A DNA stretch of 64,000 bases from Termitidicoccus mucosus (GTDB lineage: Bacteria > Verrucomicrobiota > Verrucomicrobiia > Opitutales > Opitutaceae), in NCBI RefSeq assembly GCF_038725785.1, contig NZ_CP109796.1:4588001-4652000 (forward strand). The letters run 5' to 3'. Of the stretch, positions 50,424-63,500 are shown piece after piece. Within the stretch, counting starts at the first letter, position 1; each line of letters opens with the position of its first letter. The notes below the pieces were generated by a model that worked only from the letters and a program-made list of their open reading frames with translations, made no database searches and had not been told where the DNA came from. A program made the translations under genes and the position numbers.

Positions 50424-50454
50424 CGCCGCCCTCTCATCGGGCGGCGTTTTTTTT
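50424..50454 (+). terminator. Rho-independent terminator of glnII
   Basis: CGCCGCCC (50424-50431), 7-base loop, GGGCGGCG (50439-50446), then eight T. It begins 36 bp after the stop codon. Confidence 0.9.
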
Positions 50455-50550
50455 CGACAGCCAGGATTCGGGAGGCAGAAAAAGCACCGTCGCCGGAAGC
50501 GTCGCGCCACCCGGGTGCTGACGGAGTTCTGCCGGATTCCAGACTATCGC

Positions 50551-50579
50551 TTGACGTTGGCCGCAGGATTGCGTTGAAA
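50551..50579 (+). promoter_or_regulatory. Candidate tRNA promoter
   Basis: TTGACG at 50551-50556, 17-base spacer, TTGAAA at 50574-50579; the tRNA begins 15 bases after the -10 box. Confidence 0.5.
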
Positions 50580-50593
50580 TGCCGCTGTCTTTT

Positions 50594-50668
50594 GCGGGCG
50601 TAGCACAATGGATAGTGTAGCGGTCTCCGAAGCCGTTGATGTGGGTTCGATTCCCGCCGCTCGCACCA
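50594..50668 (+). tRNA. tRNA-Arg (anticodon CCG)
   Basis: A full cloverleaf can be folded by hand: acceptor GCGGGCG (50594-50600) with CGCTCGC (50658-50664), D stem GCAC/GTGT, anticodon stem GCGGT/GCCGT around the loop CTCCGAA, which puts CCG at 50627-50629, a 4-base variable loop, and a T arm with GTGGG/CCCGC around TTCGATT. The 3' CCA (50666-50668) is encoded. It decodes CGG. Confidence 0.96.
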
Positions 50669-50840
50669 ATGATCGACCCAGCTAGGCTGGCGGGAGGATT
50701 GCCGCCGTTGCCAGTTGCGCGCTGCCACGCCTTGCCCACAACAACCTCGTTTCGCTGGCCCCTGCTTCCGGCCGCAGCCTGATTCGCAGCCGCCGTGTTA
50801 AGTGTTGCCCGCTCTCCGGATGGTGGTTGCATCGGCTCAC

Positions 50841-52451
50841 ATGTCTCGACCGCAAGAAGCATGGACGTCCAATCTCGGCGTCATCTTTGCCGTGGCCGGA
50901 AGCGCCGTCGGGCTGGGCAACTTTCTCCGCTTCCCCGGCCTCGCCGCCCAATACGGCGGCGGCGCGTTCATGATCGCGTATTTCGTCTCCCTGCTCGTCA
51001 TCGGCGTCCCCGTGTGCTGGGCGGAGTGGACGGTCGGGCGGCACGGCGGGCACCACGGCTACCATTCCTCGCCCGGAATCTTTCACGCGCTGCTGAGACG
51101 GCGCTGGGCCAAGTATTTCGGCTCGATCGGTTTTCTCATCCCGATGCTGGTCTGCATGTATTATGTATACGTGGAGGCATGGTGCCTCGGCTACGCGGTC
51201 AATGCGATTTCCGGGCGCCTGAGCGTGCCGGGCATGCACTACGGGGAATTTTTCGCCACCTACACCGGGGCAAATGTGGACGGGGTGGCGGTGAAATTCG
51301 GGCTGGGCGATGTCGGCATCTTTGTCGTCATCGTGCTGCTGCTGAATCTTTACCTGCTTTACCGAGGCCTTTCCAAGGGCATCGAACTGGCGTGCCGCGT
51401 CGGCATGCCGCTGCTGGTCGGCCTCGGCCTCATCCTCCTCGTCCGCGTGCTCACGCTCGGCACGCCCGACCCGGCCAGGCCCGGCCAAAACGTGCTCACC
51501 GCGCTCGGTTTCATGTGGAACCCGGGCGACAGCGTCCTCGCCAGCCTGCGCAATCCCCAGCTCTGGCTGGCCGCCGCCGGGCAGGTGTTTTTCTCCCTCA
51601 GCATCGGCCTGGGCGTCATCATCACCTACGCCAGCTACCTGCGCAAAACCGACGACGTCACGCTCAGCGGGCTCACCGCGGTGTCGGCCAACGAATTCTG
51701 CGAGGTGGCGCTCGGCGGCATGATCACGGTGCCGGCGGCGTTCATCTTCCTGGGCGCGGCGGGCGTCGCGGGCCAGGGCACGTTCGCGCTCGGCTTCATC
51801 GTGCTGCCCGAGGTGTTCGCGCACATGCCGGCGGGGGTGCTGTTCGCGTCGGCGTTTTTTGTGCTGCTGTTCCTCGCGGCGGTGACGAGTTCGCTGTCGA
51901 TCCTGCAGCCGGTCATCGCGTTTCTGGAGGAGGCGTTCGCGATGCGCCGCGCGGTGTCGGTCTCGTGGCTCGCGCTCGTCATGATCCTCGGCACCGGTTT
52001 CGTGTGGTATTTCTCGAAGGATCTGAAGGCGCTCGACACGATCGATTTCTGGATCGGCAACGTCGGCGTGTTCCTGCAAGGCACGGTCATCATCCTGCTG
52101 TTCGGCTGGGTGATCGGCATCGAGAAAAGCTGGCGCGAGATGCACCGCGGCGCCGCGCTGCGCGTGCCGGGCTTTTTCCGCATCGTGATGCGCTACATCA
52201 CGCCGCTGTATCTCATCACGATCTTCACGCTCTTCCTGCTGGACAAAGTCGTGGGCTGGAATTTCAGCTTCGAGAAACCTGTGTTTCAACAGACGGGTTA
52301 CATCGCCGATCTGGTTGGAAACGCTCCCAGCCCGGTCGCCCGCATCACAGTCGGCTTCATCATCGCCGTGTGCCTGCTGGGGCTCGCGCTCGTCACCGTC
52401 GCGGGACGCCGCTGGCGCTCCAAGCCCGTCGCGCCGCATTACCGAAAATAA
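50841..52451 (+). CDS. Sodium-dependent transporter of the NSS (SNF) family
   Basis: 536 residues with about twelve membrane helices. The first helix has the family signature VAGSAVGLGNFLRFPGLAAQYGG, where the substrate carboxylate and sodium sites lie. NSS transporters bring in amino acids or related compounds with sodium. A short membrane-protein gene directly follows, as in the MetPS methionine transporter. ATG 50841 is used because it leads directly into MSRPQEAWTSNLG; an upstream in-frame ATG at 50802 is possible. Confidence 0.93.
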   Translation: MSRPQEAWTSNLGVIFAVAGSAVGLGNFLRFPGLAAQYGGGAFMIAYFVSLLVIGVPVCWAEWTVGRHGGHHGYHSSPGIFHALLRRRWAKYFGSIGFLIPMLVCMYYVYVEAWCLGYAVNAISGRLSVPGMHYGEFFATYTGANVDGVAVKFGLGDVGIFVVIVLLLNLYLLYRGLSKGIELACRVGMPLLVGLGLILLVRVLTLGTPDPARPGQNVLTALGFMWNPGDSVLASLRNPQLWLAAAGQVFFSLSIGLGVIITYASYLRKTDDVTLSGLTAVSANEFCEVALGGMITVPAAFIFLGAAGVAGQGTFALGFIVLPEVFAHMPAGVLFASAFFVLLFLAAVTSSLSILQPVIAFLEEAFAMRRAVSVSWLALVMILGTGFVWYFSKDLKALDTIDFWIGNVGVFLQGTVIILLFGWVIGIEKSWREMHRGAALRVPGFFRIVMRYITPLYLITIFTLFLLDKVVGWNFSFEKPVFQQTGYIADLVGNAPSPVARITVGFIIAVCLLGLALVTVAGRRWRSKPVAPHYRK

Positions 52452-52470
52452 CCCGCGAGGAAAACCCGTC

Positions 52471-52656
52471 ATGAACATGCCTTTTCTAATGACAATCATC
52501 GCGCAGGCCGGGACTGCCGCGCCCGCGCAGACGCTCACCGCGGGCGGCTGGGCGAGCATGATCCTGTCCGTCGGCTTCGTGACGCTGTTGTTTGCCTGGT
52601 GCATCCGCCGCGTACTGCGCGGCGATGCGAACAACCGGCACGAAAAAAAACACTGA
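52471..52656 (+). CDS. MetS-like small subunit of the NSS transporter
   Basis: 61 residues, 19 bp after the transporter gene, with a GCGAGGAAAA ribosome site 8-15 bases before ATG 52471. It has one membrane helix (ASMILSVGFVTLLFAWCI) followed by a charged tail (RRVLRGDANNRHEKKH). Size, topology and position match the MetS family of NSS small subunits known from Corynebacterium MetPS, where it is needed for transport. Confidence 0.8.
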   Translation: MNMPFLMTIIAQAGTAAPAQTLTAGGWASMILSVGFVTLLFAWCIRRVLRGDANNRHEKKH

Positions 52657-52771
52657 ATGCCGCCCGACGGGACACCGGCGCAGACGCGCGCCGGCGCCGC
52701 CCGCGCGCAACTTTTCCGCGCGCGCCGTGTTTTTCATCTAACCACGGACACGCAGCCAGCATACGATTCCC

Positions 52772-52978
52772 ATGAAAACCATTCTCCTCTTTGTCGCCTG
52801 GTGCATTCTTTTTGCCCTGAGCTGGCCGCTGGCGTTGTTCGTATTGGCGGCATGGCCGCTGGTCTGGCTCATTTCGCTGCCGCTGCGACTCATCGGCATC
52901 ACGCTCCACGCGGTGTTCGCCCTGTTGCACGCGGTTCTGCTGCTGCCCGCGCGGCTGCTCGGCTGGCGCCCGGCCTAG
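52772..52978 (+). CDS. Small hydrophobic protein, unknown
   Basis: 68 residues, almost all hydrophobic, with two predicted membrane helices (about residues 4-38 and 45-62) joined by arginines. Not recognised. Codon positions look normal (GC at third positions) and it has its own ATG, 115 bp after the MetS-like gene. It could be a small membrane protein or a lightly conserved accessory gene. Confidence 0.55.
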   Translation: MKTILLFVAWCILFALSWPLALFVLAAWPLVWLISLPLRLIGITLHAVFALLHAVLLLPARLLGWRPA

Positions 52979-53079
52979 GATCGACGTTGGCCGTGGGGAC
53001 AACAGAAGGTGCTGCCCTTCCGCAATCGGGATGTGTCCAACCGCATCTTCCGCCGCCCGCCCTCCTGCCTCCCGCCGCC

Positions 53080-53119
53080 AAAATAAAACGCTCCGGGCTG
53101 CCCTATACAGCCCGGAGCG
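53080..53119 (-). terminator. Terminator of the htrA gene
   Basis: Perfect 12-bp stem CGCTCCGGGCTG (53089-53100) and CAGCCCGGAGCG (53108-53119) with a 7-base loop. On the - strand it is followed by a T-rich run (TTTTATTTT, 53080-53088), so it ends transcription of the protease gene. Confidence 0.85.
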
Positions 53120-53173
53120 GGTCATCACTTCATACCACAACCTCCTTTATACGGTCAGGAGGAAAATCGTTTT

Positions 53174-54721
<1,548 letters not shown>

Positions 54722-54847
54722 ATGAATGGTTGGAATGAGTGGGTGATGGTGGATGATGATGGTTGTCCGGAAAGGCGGACGGGGGCGTTCCCCCTCGTAT
54801 CGCGGATCAATGTCGCATGCGGAGTTTTCCGCTGTCTTTCACGCGCC

Positions 54848-54861
54848 TTACATTTTTGTAA
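54848..54861. promoter_or_regulatory. 14-bp palindrome between divergent htrA and arabinofuranosidase genes
   Basis: TTACA-TTTT-TGTAA, an isolated symmetric site in an otherwise GC-rich region. Possible operator; no family assigned. Confidence 0.35.
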
Positions 54862-54961
54862 TGTTTGTCCGCGGCCACTTTACTGTCATACGGAGCATGC
54901 GTTGACCGCGCATGGGGAGCGAAGCGAGTTTGGCGGTGTCCCTTCCCGCCCCGTTTTCCCA

Positions 54962-56563
<1,602 letters not shown>

Positions 56564-56590
56564 GCCGGGCGCCTTGAGCGTTCCGATTCC

Positions 56591-56681
56591 TCTGCTGGAG
56601 GGCCGGGCTCCCGCGAGGCCGTCGCCGGAAAACGTCACGCATGACCACGACGGCCTCGCGGGAGCCCGGCCCTCCAGCAGA
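56591..56681. repeat. Element C, second copy, 34-bp perfect arms
   Basis: Arms 56591-56624 and 56648-56681 are exact reverse complements around 23 bases. The first 28 bp match the copy at 40751-40831 apart from one or two bases, and the loop matches the reverse complement of the other loop. Confidence 0.92.
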
Positions 56682-56878
56682 AGAATCGCCCTCGGATAAA
56701 ATCGAACTGTCCACATTTTTTCATATTCAGGACTGTCCGCATGTCTTCTATATAACCGGGATTACGCAATGAGTGAAACGCTCATTGGATTTCCAAACCA
56801 TAGCGACAAAGAGGACACGGAGGGCAAACGAATTCCCATCATCTCACGCCATTGGGTTTTATTGTTCAGGACAAAGCC

Positions 56879-56903
56879 ATTCCAGGGGACATAAGCCTGG
56901 AAT
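56879..56903. promoter_or_regulatory. Palindrome ATTCCAGG-N9-CCTGGAAT upstream of the PL22 gene
   Basis: Two perfect 8-bp arms spaced by nine bases, centred 79 bp before the start codon. Size and place suit a repressor or activator operator; the regulator is unknown. Confidence 0.4.
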
Positions 56904-56969
56904 TGATTCAACAGGGCATGATTACCTTCATCATATTAATATCATATTGAAACATTGAAAATACAACCG

Positions 56970-58175
56970 ATGAAAACTCTTTCCATTGCATTGCTATGTT
57001 ATTTTGCGTGGTCGGGCGCGGCCATTGCACAACCCGCGCCATCGATCCCCCTTGAGTGGACCGACCCCCTGACGCACCACAAGGTCATCCGGCTGACCCG
57101 CACGGGCACCGACAACAAGAGCTTTTATTTTCACAACAACCCATTCATCAAGACGCCCGACGGGAAGGATGACTTGATGATCTACGCCGGGGTGGTCGAT
57201 GGCAGGCGGCAGTTCTTCACGCTGAACCTGCGGACACTGGAGAGCGTGCAGCTGACGGACCGCCCGCAGGGTGTCAACGGGGAGATCGTGGACAAGACGC
57301 ACCGGGAGGTCATCTACCAGACGGGCGACAGTGTCTTCGCCACCCACATCGACACCCGCCAGACGAGGTTGGTGCACGTCTTTCCGCACGAGCTGGGAGC
57401 GAGCATCAGCACCGTCAACGCCGACGGGACGCTGCTGGCCGGAAAATACAACGACGGGAAAAAAGCGCAGGAAATCCTGGCGAAATACCCCCAGAAGAGC
57501 CAGTATTTCAGCCGCATATATGAGGCGCATATCAAGCATTACCTCTTTACCCTTAATATTAAAACGGGGGAGATGCGGGTGATCCACGAGGAGAACGAAT
57601 GGACGAACCATATCCAGTTTTCGCCCACCGATCCCGCCCTCCTGATGTATTGCCACGAGGGACCGTGGCACAAAGTGGACCGGATATGGACGATCGACGT
57701 GAACACCACCGACTATAAACTGATGCATCGCCGCTCGATGGAGATGGAGATCGCCGGGCACGAGTTTTTCGCCCCCGACGGGAAACGCATCTGGTTTGAC
57801 CTGCAACAACCCCGCTCGGTGACCTTCTTCCTCTGCGGCGTCGATGTGCGGAGCGGCGAGGAGGTGAAATACGAGATGACGCGCGACGAATGGTCGATCC
57901 ATTTCAACGTCTCTCCCGACCAGCGGTTATATTGCGGCGACGGCGGCGACCCCGGGCAGGTGGCCAAGGCCGCCGACGGGATGTGGATATATCTTTTCCG
58001 GCCCGACGGCCGCCGCCTCGTGTCGGAGCGCCTCGTGAATATGAAAGGGCACAACTACAAGCTGGAGCCCAACGTTCATTTCTCTCCCGATCAAAAGTGG
58101 GTCATCTTTCGCTCGAACATGCTCGGCGGCGAGACGCACGTGTATGCTGTTGAAATCGAAAAACAAGGCGGATGA
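56970..58175 (+). CDS. Oligogalacturonate lyase, PL22 family
   Basis: 401 residues from ATG 56970 with an N-terminal signal peptide (KTLSIALLCYFAWSGAAIA). It folds as a beta-propeller; VIRLTRTGTDNKSFYFHNNPF, IQFSPTDPALLMYCHEGPW, and HFSPDQKWVIFRSNMLGGETHVYAVE are close to PL22 landmarks with the histidines that hold the catalytic metal. PL22 enzymes split unsaturated digalacturonate from pectin breakdown; most are cytoplasmic, so the export signal is worth noting. Codon use is more mixed than in the neighbours. It follows GH51, fitting a pectin or arabinan function. Confidence 0.85.
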   Translation: MKTLSIALLCYFAWSGAAIAQPAPSIPLEWTDPLTHHKVIRLTRTGTDNKSFYFHNNPFIKTPDGKDDLMIYAGVVDGRRQFFTLNLRTLESVQLTDRPQGVNGEIVDKTHREVIYQTGDSVFATHIDTRQTRLVHVFPHELGASISTVNADGTLLAGKYNDGKKAQEILAKYPQKSQYFSRIYEAHIKHYLFTLNIKTGEMRVIHEENEWTNHIQFSPTDPALLMYCHEGPWHKVDRIWTIDVNTTDYKLMHRRSMEMEIAGHEFFAPDGKRIWFDLQQPRSVTFFLCGVDVRSGEEVKYEMTRDEWSIHFNVSPDQRLYCGDGGDPGQVAKAADGMWIYLFRPDGRRLVSERLVNMKGHNYKLEPNVHFSPDQKWVIFRSNMLGGETHVYAVEIEKQGG

Positions 58176-58522
58176 AACCGGGAGACCACCGGATCGGAAC
58201 GCCGCCGCGCGGTTCCGCTCCGCATCCCGAATGGCAGCGCGCGCTCACCGCTTGCGTGATTGAACGGCTCGGATGTGCCACGCGCACCGGCCCAAGCTGG
58301 GCCGCAGGCACCGTCGGGCACGCCACCTTCACGTTCCGGCTGGGGGGATTTTGAGCGTGATCCCGGCAGGCGGCCACTGTGCGGAAGATGGTGTTTTCAA
58401 AACGATAGAACAACTCCGCGCCTGGACGGCTGGAAACACGGGCGAATGTCCGTGATTCCAATCGCGGACAGCCTGCATGCAACTTCCTGCCCGCGGAAGA
58501 ATTTAGCCGTCCGGCATGCCAC
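58176..58522. other. 347-bp gap before allophanate hydrolase
   Basis: No gene is recognised. It contains several unrelated hairpins, the best being CGGCCCA-AGC-TGGGCCG (58288-58304) and CACGG-N8-CCGTG near 58437-58454, and reads like decayed repeat DNA. A short frame at 58172-58354 exists but has no sign of being used. Confidence 0.4.
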
Positions 58523-60397
58523 TTGCTTTTGGGTGGCGTGCACGAGACCAAGGATTCGTTGTCCCCCAAGACCGCCGCCAGCCCTCGCGACAGGCTGATC
58601 GCCGGCTGGCGCGTTGGCGCGAGCGCCTCGTTAACCGAGGCCGCCCGGCGGGTGGTCGCGCTGGTTGAGAAAATCCAACCCGCCGCCGTCGGCGGCGGTG
58701 GCGATCCGGCGTGGATTCTCGCGCTCACGCCCGCGCAGATAAAGGAACAGTTTGCCGCGCTGGAGGCGCGCGTGGGGCGGGAGGGCGCGGAGAAGTTTTC
58801 GCTGCTCGGCGTGCCGTTCGCCATCAAGGACAACATCGACTTCGCCGGGTTGCCGACGACCGCCGCGTGCCCGGCATTTGCCTACACGCCGAAGGAAACC
58901 GCGCCCGCCGTGCAGCGGCTGCTCGACGCGGGCGCCATCCTGGTCGGCAAAACCAACCTCGACCAGTTTGCCACCGGGCTCGTCGGCACGCGCTCGCCTT
59001 ACGGCGTGGTGCCGAATGTGTTTAACCCGGATTACGTTTCGGGCGGTTCGAGCTCGGGCTCGGCGTCGGTCGTGGCGCGCGGGATCGTGCCGTTTGCACT
59101 CGGCACCGACACCGCCGGCTCGGGGCGCGTGCCGGCCGGCTTCAACAACCTCGTCGGCCTGAAACCGACGCGTGGCTGGCTGAGCACGCGCGGCGTGCTG
59201 CCGGCGTGCCGCTCGCTCGATTGCGTGTCGGTGTTCGCGGCCGGCGTGGAGGACGCCGCGCTGGTGGCGTCCATCGCGGGCGCGCCGGATGCCGACGGTT
59301 ATTCGCGCGCCGTTCCCGCGGGCGCGTTCGAAAAGCGCCTGCCGGCGAAACCGCGCTTCGGCGTGCCGGCCGCGCCGGAATGGTTCGGTGACGCGCAGGC
59401 GGAGGCGGCCTTTGCCCGGGCGCTCGACCGGGCGCGCGCGACGGGCGCGGAGATCGTGCCGATGGATTTTTCCCCGTTTTTCGAAGTGGCGGCGCTGCTC
59501 TATCAGGGGCCGTGGGTCGCCGAGCGCTACACGGTCGCCGGGGAATTGCTCGAAACGAATCCCGGCGCGGTGCATCCGGTGGTGCGCGGCATCATCGCGC
59601 GCGGGACGGAGTTCGATGCGGCCTCGGTGTTTCGCGCCCACTACAAACTCGCCGACCTGAAGCGCGGGTGCGACGGCCTGCTGGCCACGGTGGACGCGCT
59701 GCTCGTGCCGACCGCGCCGCGCCATCCGTCCATCGCCGACGTGCTCGCCAGCCCGGTCGAGATCAACAGCCAGCTCGGCACCTACACGAATTTCGTCAAC
59801 CTGCTCGACTGGAGCGCGCTCGCGCTGCCGGCCGGTTTCCGCGACGACGGCCTGCCCGCGGGCATCACGCTCATCGGCCCGGCGTGGGCGGATGCCGCGC
59901 TGGCGGAATTCGGCGCGCGCTGGGAGCGGCGCGAAGCGGCCGCGACCGGCCGCGGGGCGGCGCTGCCGTTTCCGGAGCGCAAAACGGTGCGGCTCGCGGT
60001 GGTCGGCGCGCACCTTTCCGGGCTCCCGCTCAACCACCAGCTCACGGAACGCGGCGCGGTGCTGGTGGAGAAAACCAAAACGAGCGCCGATTACCGTTTC
60101 TACGCGCTGCCCGGGACGACACCGCCGAAGCCGGGGCTGGTTCGTATTGGAAAAAAGGATACAAGTCCGGACGCCGGGATCGAGGTCGAGCTTTGGGACG
60201 TGCCGGAGGAAAAATTCGGCTCGTTTGTCGCGGCGATACCGCCGCCGCTCGGCATCGGCACGCTGACGCTCGCCGACGGGCGCGAGGTGAAGGGCTTTAT
60301 TTGCGAGGCATGGGCCGCGGAGGGCGCGGAGGACATCACGCATTTCGGCGGCTGGCGCGCGTATCTGGCGAGAGGGAAGAAAGGCGCCGCGGGATGA
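58523..60397 (+). CDS. atzF: Allophanate hydrolase
   Basis: About 620 residues. The amidase-signature domain (residues about 30-470) has the Ser-cisSer-Lys triad: Lys in FAIKDNIDF, Ser in SGGSSSGSAS, and Ser in GTDTAGSGRVPAG. A separate C-terminal domain (about 485-620) with TPPKPGLVRIG and ICEAWAAEGAEDITHFGGW is typical of allophanate hydrolase and absent in plain amidases. It splits allophanate to ammonia and CO2, the second step of ATP-dependent urea breakdown. The start is uncertain: TTG 58523 or GTG 58535, no ATG is available. Confidence 0.9.
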   Translation: MLLGGVHETKDSLSPKTAASPRDRLIAGWRVGASASLTEAARRVVALVEKIQPAAVGGGGDPAWILALTPAQIKEQFAALEARVGREGAEKFSLLGVPFAIKDNIDFAGLPTTAACPAFAYTPKETAPAVQRLLDAGAILVGKTNLDQFATGLVGTRSPYGVVPNVFNPDYVSGGSSSGSASVVARGIVPFALGTDTAGSGRVPAGFNNLVGLKPTRGWLSTRGVLPACRSLDCVSVFAAGVEDAALVASIAGAPDADGYSRAVPAGAFEKRLPAKPRFGVPAAPEWFGDAQAEAAFARALDRARATGAEIVPMDFSPFFEVAALLYQGPWVAERYTVAGELLETNPGAVHPVVRGIIARGTEFDAASVFRAHYKLADLKRGCDGLLATVDALLVPTAPRHPSIADVLASPVEINSQLGTYTNFVNLLDWSALALPAGFRDDGLPAGITLIGPAWADAALAEFGARWERREAAATGRGAALPFPERKTVRLAVVGAHLSGLPLNHQLTERGAVLVEKTKTSADYRFYALPGTTPPKPGLVRIGKKDTSPDAGIEVELWDVPEEKFGSFVAAIPPPLGIGTLTLADGREVKGFICEAWAAEGAEDITHFGGWRAYLARGKKGAAG

Positions 60398-60420
60398 ACG
60401 AAGAGCGGCAGCATCGTAAT

Positions 60421-60505
60421 TGTAGGGCCCGACCTTGCGTCGGGCCGCGAAGGTTGAACGAACGGTCCCGTGCGAACACGGCTCGACGCAAGGTCGAGCC
60501 CTACA
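60421..60505. repeat. Element D: 26-bp inverted repeat, TGTAGGGCCCGACCTTGCGTC type
   Basis: Arms 60421-60446 and 60480-60505 pair with only two mismatches. It lies in the 154-bp gap between the two genes of the urea pathway. Confidence 0.85.
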
Positions 60506-60551
60506 GTCGCCGCCGCGCCGCCTGTCGCGAGACTGGCAAAAGTATTTCTTT

Positions 60552-63500
60552 ATGTTTCACACCGTCCTGATCGCAAACCGGGGGGAAATCGCCGTGCGGA
60601 TCGCGCGGACGCTGCGGCGCATGGGCGTCAAAAGCGTCGCGGTTTATTCCGGCGCGGACCGCAACAGCGCGCACGTCACCGCGGCGGACGCCGCCGTGCA
60701 AATCGGCACCGGCGACAAGCCCGCCGAGAGTTATTTGCTCGGCGACGAAATCATCGCCGCCGCAAAAAAAACGGGCGCGCAGGCCGTCATTCCCGGCTAC
60801 GGATTTTTGTCGGAGAACACCGCCTTCGCCGCGGCGTGCGCGGAGGCGGGCATCGTGTTTGTCGGGCCAACGCCCGACCAGATCCGCCAGTTCGGCCTGA
60901 AGCACGAGTCGCGCGAAATCGCGCGCCGGGCCGGCGTGCCGCTCGTGCCCGGCACGGGCCTGCTCAAGTCGGCCGCCGAGGCGCGCGCCGAGGCGGAAAA
61001 ACTCGGTTATCCGGTCATGCTCAAGAGCACCGCGGGCGGCGGCGGCATCGGGCTGACGCGCTGCGCCGGCGCGGAGGAACTCGAGACGGCGTTTGAATCG
61101 GTGCAGCGGCTCGGCGCGAATTTTTTCAAGGACAGCGGCGTGTTTATCGAGCGTTACGTGGACAACGCGCGCCACGTCGAGGTGCAGATTTTCGGCGACG
61201 GGCGCGGGCATGTGGTCGCGCTCGGCGAGCGCGATTGCTCGATCCAGCGTCGCAACCAGAAGGTCGTCGAGGAGACCCCCGCGCCGAATCTCCCGGCGGC
61301 CACGCGTGCGAAACTGCTCGCGGCGGCGGCGGCGCTGGGGCGCGCGGCCGGCTACACGAGCGCGGGCACGGTGGAGTTCATCTACGACGGCGCGCGCGAT
61401 GAGTTTTATTTCCTGGAGGCCAACACGCGCCTCCAGGTCGAGCATCCCGTCACGGAGGCGGTGACGGGCATCGACCTCGTGGAATGGATGATCCGCACCG
61501 CGGCGGGCGAGCCGCCGGAGCTGGATAAATTCGTTGCGAAGCCGGAAGGCGCGGCCATCGAGGTGCGCCTCTACGCGGAGGACGCGCTGAAGAATTTCCA
61601 GCCGTCGCCGGGCGTGCTGACCGAGGTGGCGTTCCCCGAGGGCGTGCGCGTGGACGGCTGGGTCTCGACCGGCACGGAAGTGACGCCGTTCTACGATCCG
61701 ATGATCGCGAAACTCATCGTGCACGGGAAGGACCGCGCCGATGCGATTGCGAAGATGAAGGACGTGCTCGCCCGCTCGCGCGTCTCGGGCATCGCGACCA
61801 ATCTCGATTACCTGCGCGCGATCATCGCGAGCGAGGAGTTCGCGGCGGGCCGCGTATGGACGCGGTTTCTCGACACGTTCGCCTACGTGCCGTCCGCCAT
61901 CGAGATCGTCGAGGCGGGCACCTACACCACGGTGCAGGACCATCCGGGCCGCCCCGGCTATTGGGACGTGGGCGTGCCGCCGTCCGGGCCGATGGACGAT
62001 TATGCGTTCCGCATCGCCAACCGCATCGTCGGCAACCACCCGTCCGCCGCCGGGCTCGAATGCACGCTGGCGGGGCCGGCGATCCGGTTTCACCGCGAAA
62101 CGGTGTTCGCGCTCACCGGCGCGCCCGCCCCGGCGACGCTCGACGGCGCGCCGGTCGCATGGTGGGCGCCCGTCCGCGTGAAAAGCGGGCAGGTGCTGCG
62201 CGTCGGCAAGGCGGCGTCCGGCTGCCGCAGCTACATCGCGGTGCGCAACGGCATCGACGTGCCCGTCTATCTCGGCTCGAAATCGACCTTCGTGCTCGGC
62301 CAGTTCGGCGGGCACGGCGGGCGGGTGCTGCGCGCCGGCGACGTGCTGCCGGTCAACGATCCGACCTCGCCGGCTTCCAACACGCCCGCGCCCGTGGCGG
62401 AGCCCGCCGCCGCGCCGCGGTCCCTCGTGCCCGTGTATCCAAATTTCTGGCACATCGGGGTGATGTATGGGCCGCACGGCGCGCCGGACTTTTTCCTGGA
62501 AAAATCAACGGCCGCGTTTTTCGAGGCTGACTGGGAGGTGCACTACAACTCGAACCGCCTCGGCGTGCGCCTCATCGGCCCGAAGCCGGAATGGACGCGG
62601 CACGATGGCGGCGAGGCCGGCCTGCACCCGTCCAACGTGCACGACTGCGAATACGCCGTCGGCTCGGTCAACTTCACCGGCGACTCGCCCGTGATCCTCG
62701 CGCACGACGGGCCGAGCCTGGGCGGTTTCGTCTGCCCGGTCACCATCGTGAAGGCCGAGCTCTGGAAAATCGGCCAGGTGAAGCCCGGCGACAAAATCCG
62801 GTTCCATCGCATGGCGTTCGACGATGCGCTGAAGCTGGAAAAGGCGCGCGACACGGCCATCGCGACGCTGGCGCCGCCGGACGGCGACATCCGCCCCGTG
62901 GTCGAAGCGCCCGAACGCGCCGACACGCCCGCGGCGCTGGGCGCGGGCTGCGTGCTTGCGTCGATGCCCGAGATCGGCGAGCGGCCCGAGGTCGTTTACC
63001 GGCAGGCGGGCGACAACTACATCCTCATCGAATACGGGCCGATGGTGCTCGACCTGCGCTTCCGCCTGCGTGTTTACCAGCTCATGCAGGCGCTGCGCGA
63101 AAGCCCGCTCGCGGGCGTGCTGGAGCTTTCGCCCGGCGTGCGCTCCTTGCAGATCCGCTACGACAGCCGCGTCATCACGCAAAAGACGCTGCTCGCCAAA
63201 CTCCTCACGCTCGAAGGCCGCCTGCCCTCGCTCTACAAGCTCCGCATCCCCTCGCGCATCGTGCACCTTCCGATGGCGTGGCAGGACTCGGGCACGCTCG
63301 GCGCCGAGGCGCGCTACCGCGAGACCATCCGCGCCGAGGCGCCGTGGCTGCCGAGCAACGTCGAGTTCATCCGTCGTATCAATGGTATGGATACGGTCGA
63401 GGAGGTGCGCCGCGCGGTGTTCGACGCGAGCTACATGGTGCTCGGGCTGGGCGACGTTTATCTCGGCGCGCCGTGCGCGGTGCCGGTCGATCCGCGCCAC

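Larger units (their letters stand above)
56564..56969. other. 406-bp gap before the oligogalacturonate lyase gene
   Basis: No gene is visible. It holds the element C palindrome (56591-56681), a half-copy of an ACAAAGAGGACACGGAGGG-type repeat near 56808-56830, a small inverted repeat AATGAG-TGAAACG-CTCATT at 56768-56786, and a palindrome at 56879-56903. The last 100 bp are AT-rich and should contain the promoter. Confidence 0.45.

Noticed and set aside
50678-50690. CCAGC-TAG-GCTGG hairpin as a tRNA terminator
   Set aside because: Short stem and no T run after it.
58102-58836. 244-codon - strand frame across the end of PL22 and the following gap
   Set aside because: Translation is Arg/Ser/Ala-rich, overlaps two real genes in antisense and has no recognisable feature.
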